This document shows positions 15,916 through 24,213 of a DNA stretch of 64,000 bases, in pieces (the stretch's first letter is position 1; each line of letters starts with the position of its first letter). Below the pieces are notes generated by a model. The model made no database searches. It was not told the origin of the DNA and saw only the letters and a list, made by a program, of their open reading frames with translations. Source of the DNA: Pseudarthrobacter enclensis (lineage in GTDB: Bacteria; Actinomycetota; Actinomycetes; Actinomycetales; Micrococcaceae); contig NZ_KQ758599.1 of the NCBI RefSeq assembly GCF_001457025.1, positions 124,001-188,000 of the forward strand. Reading direction: 5' to 3'. Both the position numbers and the translations under genes were made by a program.

Positions 15916-16797
15916 TCAGAAACCGTGGCTGAGCACCAGGCCCAGTGAGAACAGCAGGCTGTAGCCGAGGTTGATCAGGCCGGTCTGCTTGAGCACGGGG
16001 ATGAGGCTCTTGCGCTTGCGGCCGTTGATCATCAGCCACGCCGGCATGAGGCAGGCGGGGATCAGCAGCAGCACAATGAGCATCCACGGCCGGCCCGGGG
16101 CCAGGATCACCACCAGCAGGATGGCCACCGCGAGCATCAGCACGTAGCTTTCCCGGGCGTGCTTGTCACCCAGCCGCACAGCCAGGGTCTTCTTGCCAGC
16201 CTGCGTATCCGTAGGGATGTCACGCACATTGTTGGCCATCAGCAGCGCGGTGGCGATCAGGCCGGTGCCGATGGCGCCGATGACGGCCGGCAGGTTGACC
16301 TGCCCGGCCTGGGTGTAGGTGGTTCCCAAGGTTGCCACCAGCCCGAAGAAGACAAACACGAACACATCGCCCAGGCCCATGTAGCCGTAGGGGTTCTTGC
16401 CCCCGGTGTAGCCCCACGCCGCCATGACGCAGCCCAGGCCCACCAGGATCAGCCACCAGCTTTGGGTAATGATGACCAGCGCCAGCCCGAACACCATGGC
16501 CGCGGCGAACGTTCCGAACGCCGCCCGTTTGACGTGCTCGGGCTTCGCGGCTCCGGAACCCACCAGCCGCAGCGGGCCGACGCGGTCATCGTCGGTCCCG
16601 CGGATCCCGTCCGAGTAGTCGTTGGCGAAATTCACGCCCACCTGCAGGAGGAGGGCCACCAGCGCTGCCAGGATGGCGTTGGGCAGAAGGAATGAATCCA
16701 TCTCGTAGGCGGCGGCGGAGCCGATGAGCACCGGCGCAATCGCGGCGGGCAGCGTCCTCAGTCGGGCGCCTTGGATCCATTGGGCGGCTGTTGCCAC
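15916..16797 (-). CDS. menA: 1,4-dihydroxy-2-naphthoate polyprenyltransferase MenA
   Basis: A 293-residue UbiA-superfamily membrane enzyme with eight to nine helices. It attaches the polyprenyl chain to 1,4-dihydroxy-2-naphthoate to give demethylmenaquinone. The first Asp-rich motif is NFANDYSDGIRGTD (about residues 56-69), and the second is NNVRDIPTDTQAGKKTLAVR, both needed for Mg2+-diphosphate binding. Start GTG 16797 with GAGG 8 nt upstream. It follows menE on the same strand after 75 nt. Confidence 0.93.
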   Translation of the reverse strand: MATAAQWIQGARLRTLPAAIAPVLIGSAAAYEMDSFLLPNAILAALVALLLQVGVNFANDYSDGIRGTDDDRVGPLRLVGSGAAKPEHVKRAAFGTFAAAMVFGLALVIITQSWWLILVGLGCVMAAWGYTGGKNPYGYMGLGDVFVFVFFGLVATLGTTYTQAGQVNLPAVIGAIGTGLIATALLMANNVRDIPTDTQAGKKTLAVRLGDKHARESYVLMLAVAILLVVILAPGRPWMLIVLLLIPACLMPAWLMINGRKRKSLIPVLKQTGLINLGYSLLFSLGLVLSHGF

Positions 16798-16872
16798 GTT
16801 CAGTACCTCATGTTGTTTCGTTTGGGCGGCAGGATGCCCTTCAGGCAGGCGCCACGGTGGTGCAGGTCCACT

Positions 16873-18048
16873 CTACTTTCCCTGGTGCAGGGCGCTGAGT
16901 TCGGCGGTCATGGCCATCCGGTCGGGTTTGCCGTTCGGCAGCATTTTCAGGGCGGCGGCGGTGAGGACCGTCTTGGGGGCGGCGAAGCCCAGGTCCCGGT
17001 GCCAGTCGCCGCGGAGCGCGGCGACAGTGGAACCGTCCGCCGCGTCGGCGTCCGGTGCGAGTGCCACGTAGGCGGCCACGGCCTGGCCCCACTCCGCGGA
17101 CGGGACGCCCGCCACGAAGGCCGCGGCGACGGCGTCGTGCTTTTCCAGCGTTTCCTGGACCTCTGCGGCGGAAACCTTCATGCCGCCGGTGATGATCACG
17201 TCGTCCGCCCGGCCCAGGACGGTGAGCCGGCCGTCGTCGTCGATGCTGCCAAGGTCGCTGGTGCGGTACCAGCGCACGCCGTCCTCTTCGAAGAAGGTGC
17301 CGTTCTCCTCGTCCGGGGCGTCGAGGTAGCCGGCGGCGATGGTGTCGCCGCCCAGGTGGATCCGGCCGTCCCCGGCCACGCGGACGGAGACTCCTTCCAG
17401 CGGATATCCGTCGTAGACGCAGCCCCCGGATGTTTCGGCGGACCCGTACGTGGTAACCACCCGGACGCCGGCGTCACGCGCGGCCTCCAGAAGGGCCGGC
17501 GGGGTGGGGGCGCCGCCCAGCAGGATGGCGTTGAAGCGCCGCAGCACGGCAAGGGTCTCCGGGGACGGGTCGTCCAGCAGCCGCTGGAGCTGGGTGGGAA
17601 CCAGCGAGGTGTACCGGATCCTGTCCGTGAGCTCCAGCGCGGCAGCCGTGAAGGCCTCCGGCGTGAAGCCGCCGGACATGTCCATGACCCAGGGCCGGGT
17701 CCCGGCGAACAGTGACCGCACCAGCACCTGGATGCCGGCGACGTACTGGACCGGCAGGGCGAGCAGCCACTGCCCCTCGCCCTTGAGCGCAAGCGCGGTG
17801 GCCATCGAGGACGCCGCGAGGGACTCCACGGTCAGGACCGTGGCCTTGGGCACTCCGGTGGAGCCGGAGGTGCGGACCACTGCCACGGCGTCGTCGCAGC
17901 CCGGGGTTTCGGTGTGTCCCACCACCAGGGCGCCGTCGGGTCCCACGGAAAGCTCGACGGCGGGTCCCTCGCCGTGGAGGGCGGCGGCCAGGGCCTTCAG
18001 GACGGGCTCGATGTTGAGGTGGCCGGTATTGGGGGAGGTGCTGTTCAT
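16873..18048 (-). CDS. menE: o-succinylbenzoate-CoA ligase MenE
   Basis: A 391-residue AMP-forming acyl-CoA synthetase, shorter than generic members, as is usual for actinobacterial MenE. ATP-binding loop RTSGSTGVPKAT (about 64-75), the TYGSAETSGG motif (A5), YRTSDLGSIDDDGRLTVLGR (A7-A8) and the C-terminal Lys in LPNGKPDR (A10) are visible. It activates o-succinylbenzoate for ring closure by MenB, whose gene lies 14 nt upstream. AGGAG precedes the ATG at 18048. Confidence 0.93.
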   Translation of the reverse strand: MNSTSPNTGHLNIEPVLKALAAALHGEGPAVELSVGPDGALVVGHTETPGCDDAVAVVRTSGSTGVPKATVLTVESLAASSMATALALKGEGQWLLALPVQYVAGIQVLVRSLFAGTRPWVMDMSGGFTPEAFTAAALELTDRIRYTSLVPTQLQRLLDDPSPETLAVLRRFNAILLGGAPTPPALLEAARDAGVRVVTTYGSAETSGGCVYDGYPLEGVSVRVAGDGRIHLGGDTIAAGYLDAPDEENGTFFEEDGVRWYRTSDLGSIDDDGRLTVLGRADDVIITGGMKVSAAEVQETLEKHDAVAAAFVAGVPSAEWGQAVAAYVALAPDADAADGSTVAALRGDWHRDLGFAAPKTVLTAAALKMLPNGKPDRMAMTAELSALHQGK

Positions 18049-18062
18049 CTGCCGCTCCTGCC

Positions 18063-19016
18063 TTAGAAGTAGTACGGGAACGAGGACCAGTCGGGGTCCC
18101 GTTTTTGCAGGAAGGCCTCCTTGCCCTCCACCGCCTCGTCCGTCATGTACGCCAGCCGGGTCGCTTCGCCGGCGAAGACCTGCTGGCCGGCCAGGCCGTC
18201 GTCGGCCAGGTTGAACGCGAACTTCAGCATCCGGATGGCCTGCGGGGACTGGCGGGCAATGTCCGCGGCGTACTCCAGGGCCACCTCCTCCAGCCGTTCA
18301 TGGTCCACGGCCTCGTTCACGGCGCCCATCCGGACCATGTCCTCGGCGGAATATTCACGGGCCAGGAAGAAGATTTCCCGGGCGGCCTTCTGGCCGATCT
18401 GCCGGGCCAGCAGGGCGGACCCGTAACCGGCGTCGAAGCTACCCACGGTGGCGTCGGTCTGCTTGAACTTGCCGTGCTGGCGGGAAGCGATGGTGAGGTC
18501 CGCCACCACGTGCAGCGAATGCCCGCCGCCTGCGGCCCAGCCGTTGACGACGGCGATGACCACCTTGGGCATGGTGCGCATCAGCCTCTGGACCTCCAGG
18601 ATGTGCAGGCGGCCGGCACGGGCGGGATTGATGGTTTCCTGGGTCTCGCCGTCGGCGTACTTGTACCCGTCCCGGCCACGGATGCGCTGGTCCCCGCCGG
18701 AACAGAAAGAGTGGCCGCCGTCCTTGGGTGACGGTCCGTTGCCGGTGAGCAGCACGGTGGCCACGTCGGGGGTCATGCGGGCGTGGTCCATGGCGCGGTA
18801 GAGCTCGTCCACGGTGCCGGGGCGGAACGCGTTGCGGACCTCGGGGCGGTTGAACGCGATCCGTACGGTGGGCAGGTCACGGACCCACGAGCCGCCGGCG
18901 TCCCGCTCCACCTGCCGGTGGTACGTCATGTCCTGGAAGTCCTCGAAGCCTGAGACCACCCGCCAGCGGGTGGGATCGAAGACGTCGGACACCGGGGCGG
19001 GAATTTGGTTGCTCAC
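18063..19016 (-). CDS. menB: 1,4-dihydroxy-2-naphthoyl-CoA synthase MenB
   Basis: A 317-residue crotonase-fold enzyme that closes the second ring in menaquinone synthesis. Typical MenB features: FNRPEVRNAFRPGTVDELY near the N-terminus, the oxyanion-hole segment CSGGDQRIRG, VNGWAAGGGHSLHVVADLT, FDAGYGSALLARQIGQKAARE, and the C-terminal PDWSSFPYYF that ends the protein. The promoter is leaderless in appearance: TAGACT (minus strand, 19023-19028), 6 nt, then GTG at 19016. It is the first gene of the menBEA run. Confidence 0.95.
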   Translation of the reverse strand: MSNQIPAPVSDVFDPTRWRVVSGFEDFQDMTYHRQVERDAGGSWVRDLPTVRIAFNRPEVRNAFRPGTVDELYRAMDHARMTPDVATVLLTGNGPSPKDGGHSFCSGGDQRIRGRDGYKYADGETQETINPARAGRLHILEVQRLMRTMPKVVIAVVNGWAAGGGHSLHVVADLTIASRQHGKFKQTDATVGSFDAGYGSALLARQIGQKAAREIFFLAREYSAEDMVRMGAVNEAVDHERLEEVALEYAADIARQSPQAIRMLKFAFNLADDGLAGQQVFAGEATRLAYMTDEAVEGKEAFLQKRDPDWSSFPYYF

Positions 19017-19038
19017 CGTCCAAGTCTAGTAATCGGCC

Positions 19039-19479
19039 TCAGCTGATGCAGAACTCGTTCCCTTCGGGGTCCGCCATGGTGTGCCAGGAATGGGGTCCCT
19101 GCCGCGCGGTCCAGAGGAAAGTGGCACCCCGGGCCTCAAGCTCGGCGCGGACCTGGTCCTTGTCCCGGCCGGCCAGGTTCACGTCCCAGTGCACCCGGTT
19201 CTTGACCACCTTCTCCTCTTCCCCGGACTGGAACAGGAGGCGCCGGCTGGGGGCCTTGGCGTCGATCTCCTCCGGCGGGCGGATGGCGGCGCCGTCCTTC
19301 CACACCAGGTTGCCGCGGTGCAGCATGGTCTGGTCCTCGGTGGCGAAGCCCTGATCGATCATGGACCGGATGAACCCGGCGTCCTGCGGCTCCACTTCCC
19401 ATTGCAGGGTTTCGGCCCACCAGTCGGCGAGCTGGTGCGGCTGCCGGCTGTCGATGACAATCTGGATATTCAGTCCCAT
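19039..19479 (-). CDS. VOC (glyoxalase-fold) family protein
   Basis: A 146-residue protein: N-terminal QIVIDSRQPHQLADWWAETL and C-terminal WHTMADPEGNEFCIS are the beginning and end of a paired betaalphabetabetabeta module of the vicinal-oxygen-chelate superfamily, of the kind annotated as glyoxalase-like domain proteins in actinobacteria. The longer open frame reaches back into the CPBP gene; the ATG at 19479 with GGTGGG in front gives the conserved start. The substrate is unknown. Confidence 0.8.
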   Translation of the reverse strand: MGLNIQIVIDSRQPHQLADWWAETLQWEVEPQDAGFIRSMIDQGFATEDQTMLHRGNLVWKDGAAIRPPEEIDAKAPSRRLLFQSGEEEKVVKNRVHWDVNLAGRDKDQVRAELEARGATFLWTARQGPHSWHTMADPEGNEFCIS

Positions 19480-19519
19480 CCCACCACGGTACGGGGACGG
19501 GGTGCCGCGGCGGTAGGGC

Positions 19520-20281
19520 TCAGGCCTGGACCTGCTGCAGCTGTTCGAACAGTTCCGGCGGGATGGCGTAGATGAAGATAACCGCCAGCAGGTTCTTGGC
19601 GGCGTGGACAAAGTAGGAGAACATCACGTTCCTGCCCGTCCACACGTACACGAACACCAGGGTTGCGCCCATGGCCAGGTAGGGGAGCAGGGCGGTCAAC
19701 GTGATGGCCTGCTGGCCGGCGATGTGGATGCCGGCGAAGACGACGACGGACAGGGCGCAGCACAGCCAGATGTTCAGCCGCCGGCTGAGCTTGCCGATCA
19801 GCAGGTGCCGGAAGATGTATTCCTCCACGAACGGGCCCAGGATAACCAGGACCGGGACGATCAGCCAGGCGGGGACCTGCTGCATCAGTGCCTGCAGGCC
19901 GGCCTGGTTCGCAGACGTCTGAGCCTCCCCTCCCGCGGCCACCACCAGCGCCGTGAGGATCATCATCACGATCACGGCCGCGGGGACCATCAGCACGGTG
20001 AACCACGGGCGCGTGGCGAGCACCCGCAGGTCCCGGACCACCACCTGCCGGGCGGCCAGGAACGCGAGTATGCCCACGGAAGCATAGAAGAACAGGTTGA
20101 CCACGTAGGACGCCGCCGCGGGGGAGGGCGAGAACTGCTGGATCAGCGGCGCCAGCAGTTCACCGGCCAGGGTGAACGCGCCGGCGATGACCACGTAGGT
20201 GGCCAGTGCTGCGAAGTCCAGCGGCGTGAACCGGTACAGGTGCGGCTGGGGGGCGGGAGGTCGGCGGTGCAAGGTGGCCAT
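19520..20281 (-). CDS. CPBP family intramembrane metalloprotease
   Basis: A 253-residue membrane protein with about seven helices. The three metal-ligand motifs of the CPBP (Abi/Rce1-type) family are present: EEYIFR in VEEYIFRHLLIG near residue 150, FAGIH, and HAAKN near the C-terminus. Such proteases cleave in or near the membrane; in bacteria they are linked to bacteriocin self-immunity or lipid-anchor processing, but no such genes are nearby. The promoter appears leaderless: TAGGCT (minus strand, 20288-20293), 6 nt, ATG 20281. Confidence 0.88.
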   Translation of the reverse strand: MATLHRRPPAPQPHLYRFTPLDFAALATYVVIAGAFTLAGELLAPLIQQFSPSPAAASYVVNLFFYASVGILAFLAARQVVVRDLRVLATRPWFTVLMVPAAVIVMMILTALVVAAGGEAQTSANQAGLQALMQQVPAWLIVPVLVILGPFVEEYIFRHLLIGKLSRRLNIWLCCALSVVVFAGIHIAGQQAITLTALLPYLAMGATLVFVYVWTGRNVMFSYFVHAAKNLLAVIFIYAIPPELFEQLQQVQA

Positions 20282-20356
20282 GGCTTCAGCCTAGCTTCCG
20301 GGGGCGGCGTGTGGGCCGGCCTGCGCCAGGACCGGTGCCGGTCGGGAACGGGCCGG

Positions 20357-21607
20357 TCAGGACTGGCCGGTGACGGTCAGGGCGATCAGGACACAGTTGA
20401 GGCCCACGATCAGGGTGGCGCTGGTCCAGCCGGCGACTTTCACGGCGTTGGAGTCCACATGGATGCCCATGACCTCGCGCTTGCCGGTCAGCCGGATCAG
20501 CGGGATCAGCGCGAAGGGGATGCCGAAGCTGAGCAGCACCTGGCTCAGCACCAGGGCGAGGGTGGGTTCGATTCCCGCGCCGAGGATGGCCAGGGCGGGG
20601 ACCAGGGTGATGACCCGCCGGAGCAGCAGCGGGATCCGGACCTTCAGCAGTCCGCCCATGATGGTGGCCCCGGCGTAGCAGCCCACCGAGGTGGAGGCCA
20701 GCCCGGAGGCCAGCAGGCCGATGGCGAACACCACGCCCACGGCCGGACCCAACGCTGCGGTGACTGCGGCATGGGCGCCGTCGATGGTGTCCGTACCTTC
20801 GATGCCGCGCAGGCTGGAAGCTGCCAGCAGCAGCATCGAAATGTTCACCACTCCGGCCAGCAGCAGGGCGCCCAGCACGTCGAACTTGGTGGCTCGGATC
20901 AGGCGGGTCCGCACGGCCGGGTCGGGGGAGAATCCGTGCCGGTCCCGGGCCAGGGCGGAGTGCAGGTAGATGGCGTGCGGCATCACGGTGGCACCGAGCA
21001 TGCTGGCGGCGAGCAGGACGGTGTCCGTGCCCTCGAAACGGGGAACCAGGCCGCCCAGGGCGCTGCCGGCGTCGGGCGGGTTAACGAACAGGCCGGACAT
21101 GAAGCCCACGGCGATGACGCCCAGCAGGACCAGGACGGCGTATTCGAAGGATTTCTGCCCCCGCGCAGACTGGAGCGCCAGCAGCAGCATGGACGCCACG
21201 CCGATGATGACCCCGCCCAGGAGCAGTGGAAGTCCGAACAGCAGGTTCAGGGCCACGGCGCCGCCAATGACCTCGGCCATGTCCGTGGCGCCGGCAACGA
21301 CTTCGGCCTGGACCCAGTACAGGCGCCGGGAGCGGTTGCCCAGCCGTTTACCCAGGATCTCGGGGAGGCTCAGCCCGGTGGCAAGCCCCAGCTTGGCGGA
21401 CTGGTACTGGACCAGCACTGCCATGGCGTTGGCCATCACCAGGACCCAGACCAGCAGGTAGCCGTAGCTGGCGCCGGCGGTCAGGTTGGCTGCGACGTTC
21501 CCCGGGTCCACGTAGGCGATGGCGGCCACGAACGCCGGGCCCAGCAGCAGCAGGCGCGACCACAGCCGGCCTGCGGCAGGGCGTCCTTCCAGGGTGGGTG
21601 CAGCCAT
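20357..21607 (-). CDS. mntH: Nramp-family divalent metal transporter
   Basis: A 416-residue transporter with about eleven helices. Family signatures are AIAYVDPGNVAANLTAG in helix 1 (metal-binding Asp and Asn of DPGN) and ATVMPHAIYLHSAL in helix 6 (the MPH motif). This supports proton-coupled Mn2+ (or Fe2+) uptake. Two in-frame ATGs exist; the one at 21607 lies 6 nt after GAGGAG, whereas the one at 21613 would abut it, so 21607 is preferred. An imperfect DtxR/MntR-like palindrome lies at 21653-21668. The gene is divergent from an amino acid permease. Confidence 0.92.
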   Translation of the reverse strand: MAAPTLEGRPAAGRLWSRLLLLGPAFVAAIAYVDPGNVAANLTAGASYGYLLVWVLVMANAMAVLVQYQSAKLGLATGLSLPEILGKRLGNRSRRLYWVQAEVVAGATDMAEVIGGAVALNLLFGLPLLLGGVIIGVASMLLLALQSARGQKSFEYAVLVLLGVIAVGFMSGLFVNPPDAGSALGGLVPRFEGTDTVLLAASMLGATVMPHAIYLHSALARDRHGFSPDPAVRTRLIRATKFDVLGALLLAGVVNISMLLLAASSLRGIEGTDTIDGAHAAVTAALGPAVGVVFAIGLLASGLASTSVGCYAGATIMGGLLKVRIPLLLRRVITLVPALAILGAGIEPTLALVLSQVLLSFGIPFALIPLIRLTGKREVMGIHVDSNAVKVAGWTSATLIVGLNCVLIALTVTGQS

Positions 21608-21652
21608 GGTCATCTCCTCGCCGTTGCGGTAACAGTCTGAGAATACCGCAAA

Positions 21653-21668
21653 TTTAGGCACACCGAAA
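21653..21668 (-). promoter_or_regulatory. DtxR/MntR-like operator candidate before mntH
   Basis: TTTAGG and CCGAAA, separated by 4 nt, form an imperfect palindrome (5 of 6 pairs) resembling metal-repressor boxes of the DtxR/IdeR/MntR family, which start with TTAGG. It is 46 nt upstream of the mntH start codon. A second short inverted repeat, CCCGCA-ATA-TGCGGG, lies at 21685-21699. Confidence 0.4.
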
Positions 21669-21780
21669 AGTATGTTTGTGGGTCCCCGCAATATGCGGGT
21701 GTAGTGCGCGTCACGTAGCACCCGGCTGTGTCTTGTACGATGGATAGGCCGCGCGAAGCTTCGGCAGGAGCAGGAATTGC

Positions 21781-21825
21781 GCTCACAAACGGCCGCCCGA
21801 ACCCCAAAAGGCCGAATATGTGAGC
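21781..21825 (+). promoter_or_regulatory. Leader hairpin upstream of amino acid permease
   Basis: GCTCACA (21781-21787) pairs with TGTGAGC (21819-21825), and inside this GGCC pairs with GGCC. The structure ends 53 nt before the permease start. It may be an mRNA leader element or an operator read as DNA; no known riboswitch was recognised. Confidence 0.3.
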
Positions 21826-21877
21826 TGGATCATGCGTCCCCCGGATGCGGCCAACCCCCAACCCACAAGGAACCGTT

Positions 21878-23338
21878 GTGCCTCAAAGTACCCCGCCCGA
21901 AATCAAGAACAGCACGGCACCATCCAGCGCCGTCGACACGTCCCTCAGCGCCGAGGGCTACAGCAAAACGCTGGGCAGGCGCCACGTCACCATGATCGCG
22001 ATGGGCGGCGCCATCGGCGTGGGCCTGTTCATGGGAGCCGGCGGACGCCTTGCTTCCACCGGCCCGGCCCTCATCTTCTCCTACGCCATCGCCGGCGTCA
22101 TCGCCTACCTGCTCATGCGGGCCCTGGGCGAACTCATCATGTACCGCCAGACCTCCGGCTCGTTCGTCAGCTACGCCGGTGAAATGTTCGGCCGCAAGGG
22201 CGCCTACCTGTCCGGCTGGATGTACTTCATCAACTGGGCCATGACCGGCATCGCCGAACTCATCGCCATCGGCCTGTACTTCCAGTTCTTCTTCCCGAAC
22301 GTCCCCGTGGAACTCTCAGCCATCGCCGCACTGGTGCTGCTGGTGGCCGTGAACCTGTTCAGCGTCAAAGCGTTCGGTGAGTTCGAATTCTGGGCCTCCT
22401 GCCTCAAGGTCGCCGCTATCGTCATCTTCCTCGCCGTGGGCACCTTCATGGTGGTCACCAACGCCAAGGTTGGCGACGGGCACGCGTCCGTGGCCAACCT
22501 CTTCCATGACGAGGGCGGCATGTTCCCCAAGGGCGCCCTGGTCATGATCCTAGTGTTGAACGCCGTCATCTTCGCCTACAACGCCATCGAGCTGGTGGGC
22601 ATTACGGCCGGCGAGATGCAGAACCCGGAACGCGAAGTGCCCAAGGCGATCCGCGCCGTCGTGGTCCGCATCGTGGTGTTCTACGTCGGCTCCGTGTCCC
22701 TGCTGGCCATGCTGCTGCCCTCGGACCAGTACAAGGCCGGGACCTCGCCGTTCGTCACCGTCTTCGGCCAGATGGGCCTTGGCTGGATGGGAGACGTCAT
22801 GAACATGATCGTCATCACCGCCGCCCTGTCCTCCTGCAATTCGGGGCTGTACTCGATCGGCCGCATTTTCCGCACCATGGCCAACAATGGGCACGCCCCG
22901 CAGTGGCTGACCCGCATGTCCACCCGCCGGGTCCCGTACGCCGCCATCCTCGCCATCGGTGCCGTCTACCTAGTGGGCATCCTGCTCAACATCTGGCTGG
23001 GCGGATCGCACGCTTTCGACCTCGCGCTGAACACTGCCTCCATCGGCGTGATCTTCACCTGGGGATCCATTTTCGCCAGCCAGATCGCGCTGCGGAAGAA
23101 GAAGGGCAATGTCTCCACCCTGCCCATGCCCGGCTCGCCGTGGACCAGCTGGGCAGGCCTGGTGGCCCTGCTCGCCATCACGGTGCTCATCGGCTTCGAC
23201 ACCATGACCAGCAAGGACGGCGAGGTGTTCTACCTTGGCCTGTGGACCCTGGGCACCATCCCGTTCTTCGCCGTGGTCCTGTGGCTGGGCTGGCAGAAGG
23301 TCAAGAACAACGCGCCCAAGAGCGAGCTGTACAGCTGA
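21878..23338 (+). CDS. Amino acid permease (AnsP/GabP-like APC family)
   Basis: A 486-residue, twelve-helix transporter of the APC superfamily. The family signature near the N-terminus is HVTMIAMGGAIGVGLFMGAG, followed by GPALIFSYAIAGVIAYLLMR and ALGELIMYR. This set resembles L-asparagine/GABA/proline-type permeases; which amino acid is carried cannot be decided. The GTG at 21878 has AAGGA 6 nt upstream; the longer frame (to 21845) lacks a site. A strong hairpin follows the gene. Confidence 0.88.
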   Translation: MPQSTPPEIKNSTAPSSAVDTSLSAEGYSKTLGRRHVTMIAMGGAIGVGLFMGAGGRLASTGPALIFSYAIAGVIAYLLMRALGELIMYRQTSGSFVSYAGEMFGRKGAYLSGWMYFINWAMTGIAELIAIGLYFQFFFPNVPVELSAIAALVLLVAVNLFSVKAFGEFEFWASCLKVAAIVIFLAVGTFMVVTNAKVGDGHASVANLFHDEGGMFPKGALVMILVLNAVIFAYNAIELVGITAGEMQNPEREVPKAIRAVVVRIVVFYVGSVSLLAMLLPSDQYKAGTSPFVTVFGQMGLGWMGDVMNMIVITAALSSCNSGLYSIGRIFRTMANNGHAPQWLTRMSTRRVPYAAILAIGAVYLVGILLNIWLGGSHAFDLALNTASIGVIFTWGSIFASQIALRKKKGNVSTLPMPGSPWTSWAGLVALLAITVLIGFDTMTSKDGEVFYLGLWTLGTIPFFAVVLWLGWQKVKNNAPKSELYS

Positions 23339-23365
23339 CCCCGGCGAGCTGACCGGACCAACGGT

Positions 23366-23404
23366 CGACGGCGGGACGCCCCTTGCGCGGGCATCCCGCC
23401 GTCG
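23366..23404. terminator. Bidirectional terminator between permease and dienelactone hydrolase
   Basis: CGACGGCGGGACGCC (23366-23380) pairs with 23390-23404 with one mismatch, giving a 15-bp stem between two convergent genes. It ends shortly before GTGTTT, which serves the + strand gene. Confidence 0.75.
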
Positions 23405-23429
23405 CGTGTTTAACAGCGGTTCCGGGCAG

Positions 23430-24167
23430 TCAGTCCTTCAGGTGCCGGCCGAAGTAGTCCTCGATCCGCCGCCAGGCTTCGGGTGCCGACGCCGGGTCCG
23501 GGCCGACGCCCATGACGCGCATCAACGGCCGCAGGAGCGCCGGGCCGGGCATTTCGTCATTGAGGAAGGAATGGCCCGCCCCCGGGAATTCCTTCACGCT
23601 GTGCTCGATGCCCAGCTGGTCCAGGGCCGAGTCCAGCCGTGCAACCGCCCCCTTCAGGGACCTGTCTGCCCCGCCGTAGTTGCCCACCAGCGGGCAGGAG
23701 CCGCGCAGGGCGTCCACCAGGTCCTCCTGGTGCTTGCCCGGCAGGCGGCCGTAGTTGACCGAGGCGGCATCGAAGCCGTCCCGGGCCACCAGCAGGGCGA
23801 AGCCGCCGCCCATGCAGAAGCCGATCACCCCTGTCTTCCCCGTGCACAGTTCCGACTGCTCGAGCCAGGTCCGTGCCGTGGCGATGTCGACGAAGGGCTT
23901 GCCCGTGCGCGCGGCCATGGCACGCATGGTTCCCACCAGGCAGCGGCGGGGGCCGCCGTCGCTGAACAGGTCCAGCGCCAGGGACAGGTACCCCGCCCGG
24001 GCGAGCCGGTCCGCCTGCCGGCGCGTCTGGTCGTCCAGGCCGAACGCTTCGTGGATCATCACGACGCCCGGAAACGGGCCCTGGCCCTGGGGCACAGCCA
24101 GGTAGCCGCCCAATGAGTGCGAACCGCCCGCTGCGGCACTTCCGGCGCTGAGGTCAACGTACGTCAT
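23430..24167 (-). CDS. Dienelactone hydrolase family protein
   Basis: A 245-residue alpha/beta hydrolase. The cysteine nucleophile motif GFCMGGG, the acidic partner in VMIHEAFGL, an Asp in the GNYGGADRS region and the catalytic His in GAGHSF fit the dienelactone hydrolase family, which opens lactones such as carboxymethylenebutenolide. No chlorocatechol genes are nearby, so the natural substrate is unknown. The promoter appears leaderless: TACCCT (minus strand, 24174-24179), 6 nt, ATG 24167. The start region is shared with the divergent dinB. Confidence 0.85.
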   Translation of the reverse strand: MTYVDLSAGSAAAGGSHSLGGYLAVPQGQGPFPGVVMIHEAFGLDDQTRRQADRLARAGYLSLALDLFSDGGPRRCLVGTMRAMAARTGKPFVDIATARTWLEQSELCTGKTGVIGFCMGGGFALLVARDGFDAASVNYGRLPGKHQEDLVDALRGSCPLVGNYGGADRSLKGAVARLDSALDQLGIEHSVKEFPGAGHSFLNDEMPGPALLRPLMRVMGVGPDPASAPEAWRRIEDYFGRHLKD

Positions 24168-24213
24168 GGCCCAAGGGTAGCCGCCCGGCGCCGGGCCGGT
24201 GCAGACTGGGCCT

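Noticed and set aside
19604..21640. 678-codon plus-strand frame across CPBP and mntH
   Set aside because: Gln/Gly/His-rich shadow of two membrane protein genes.
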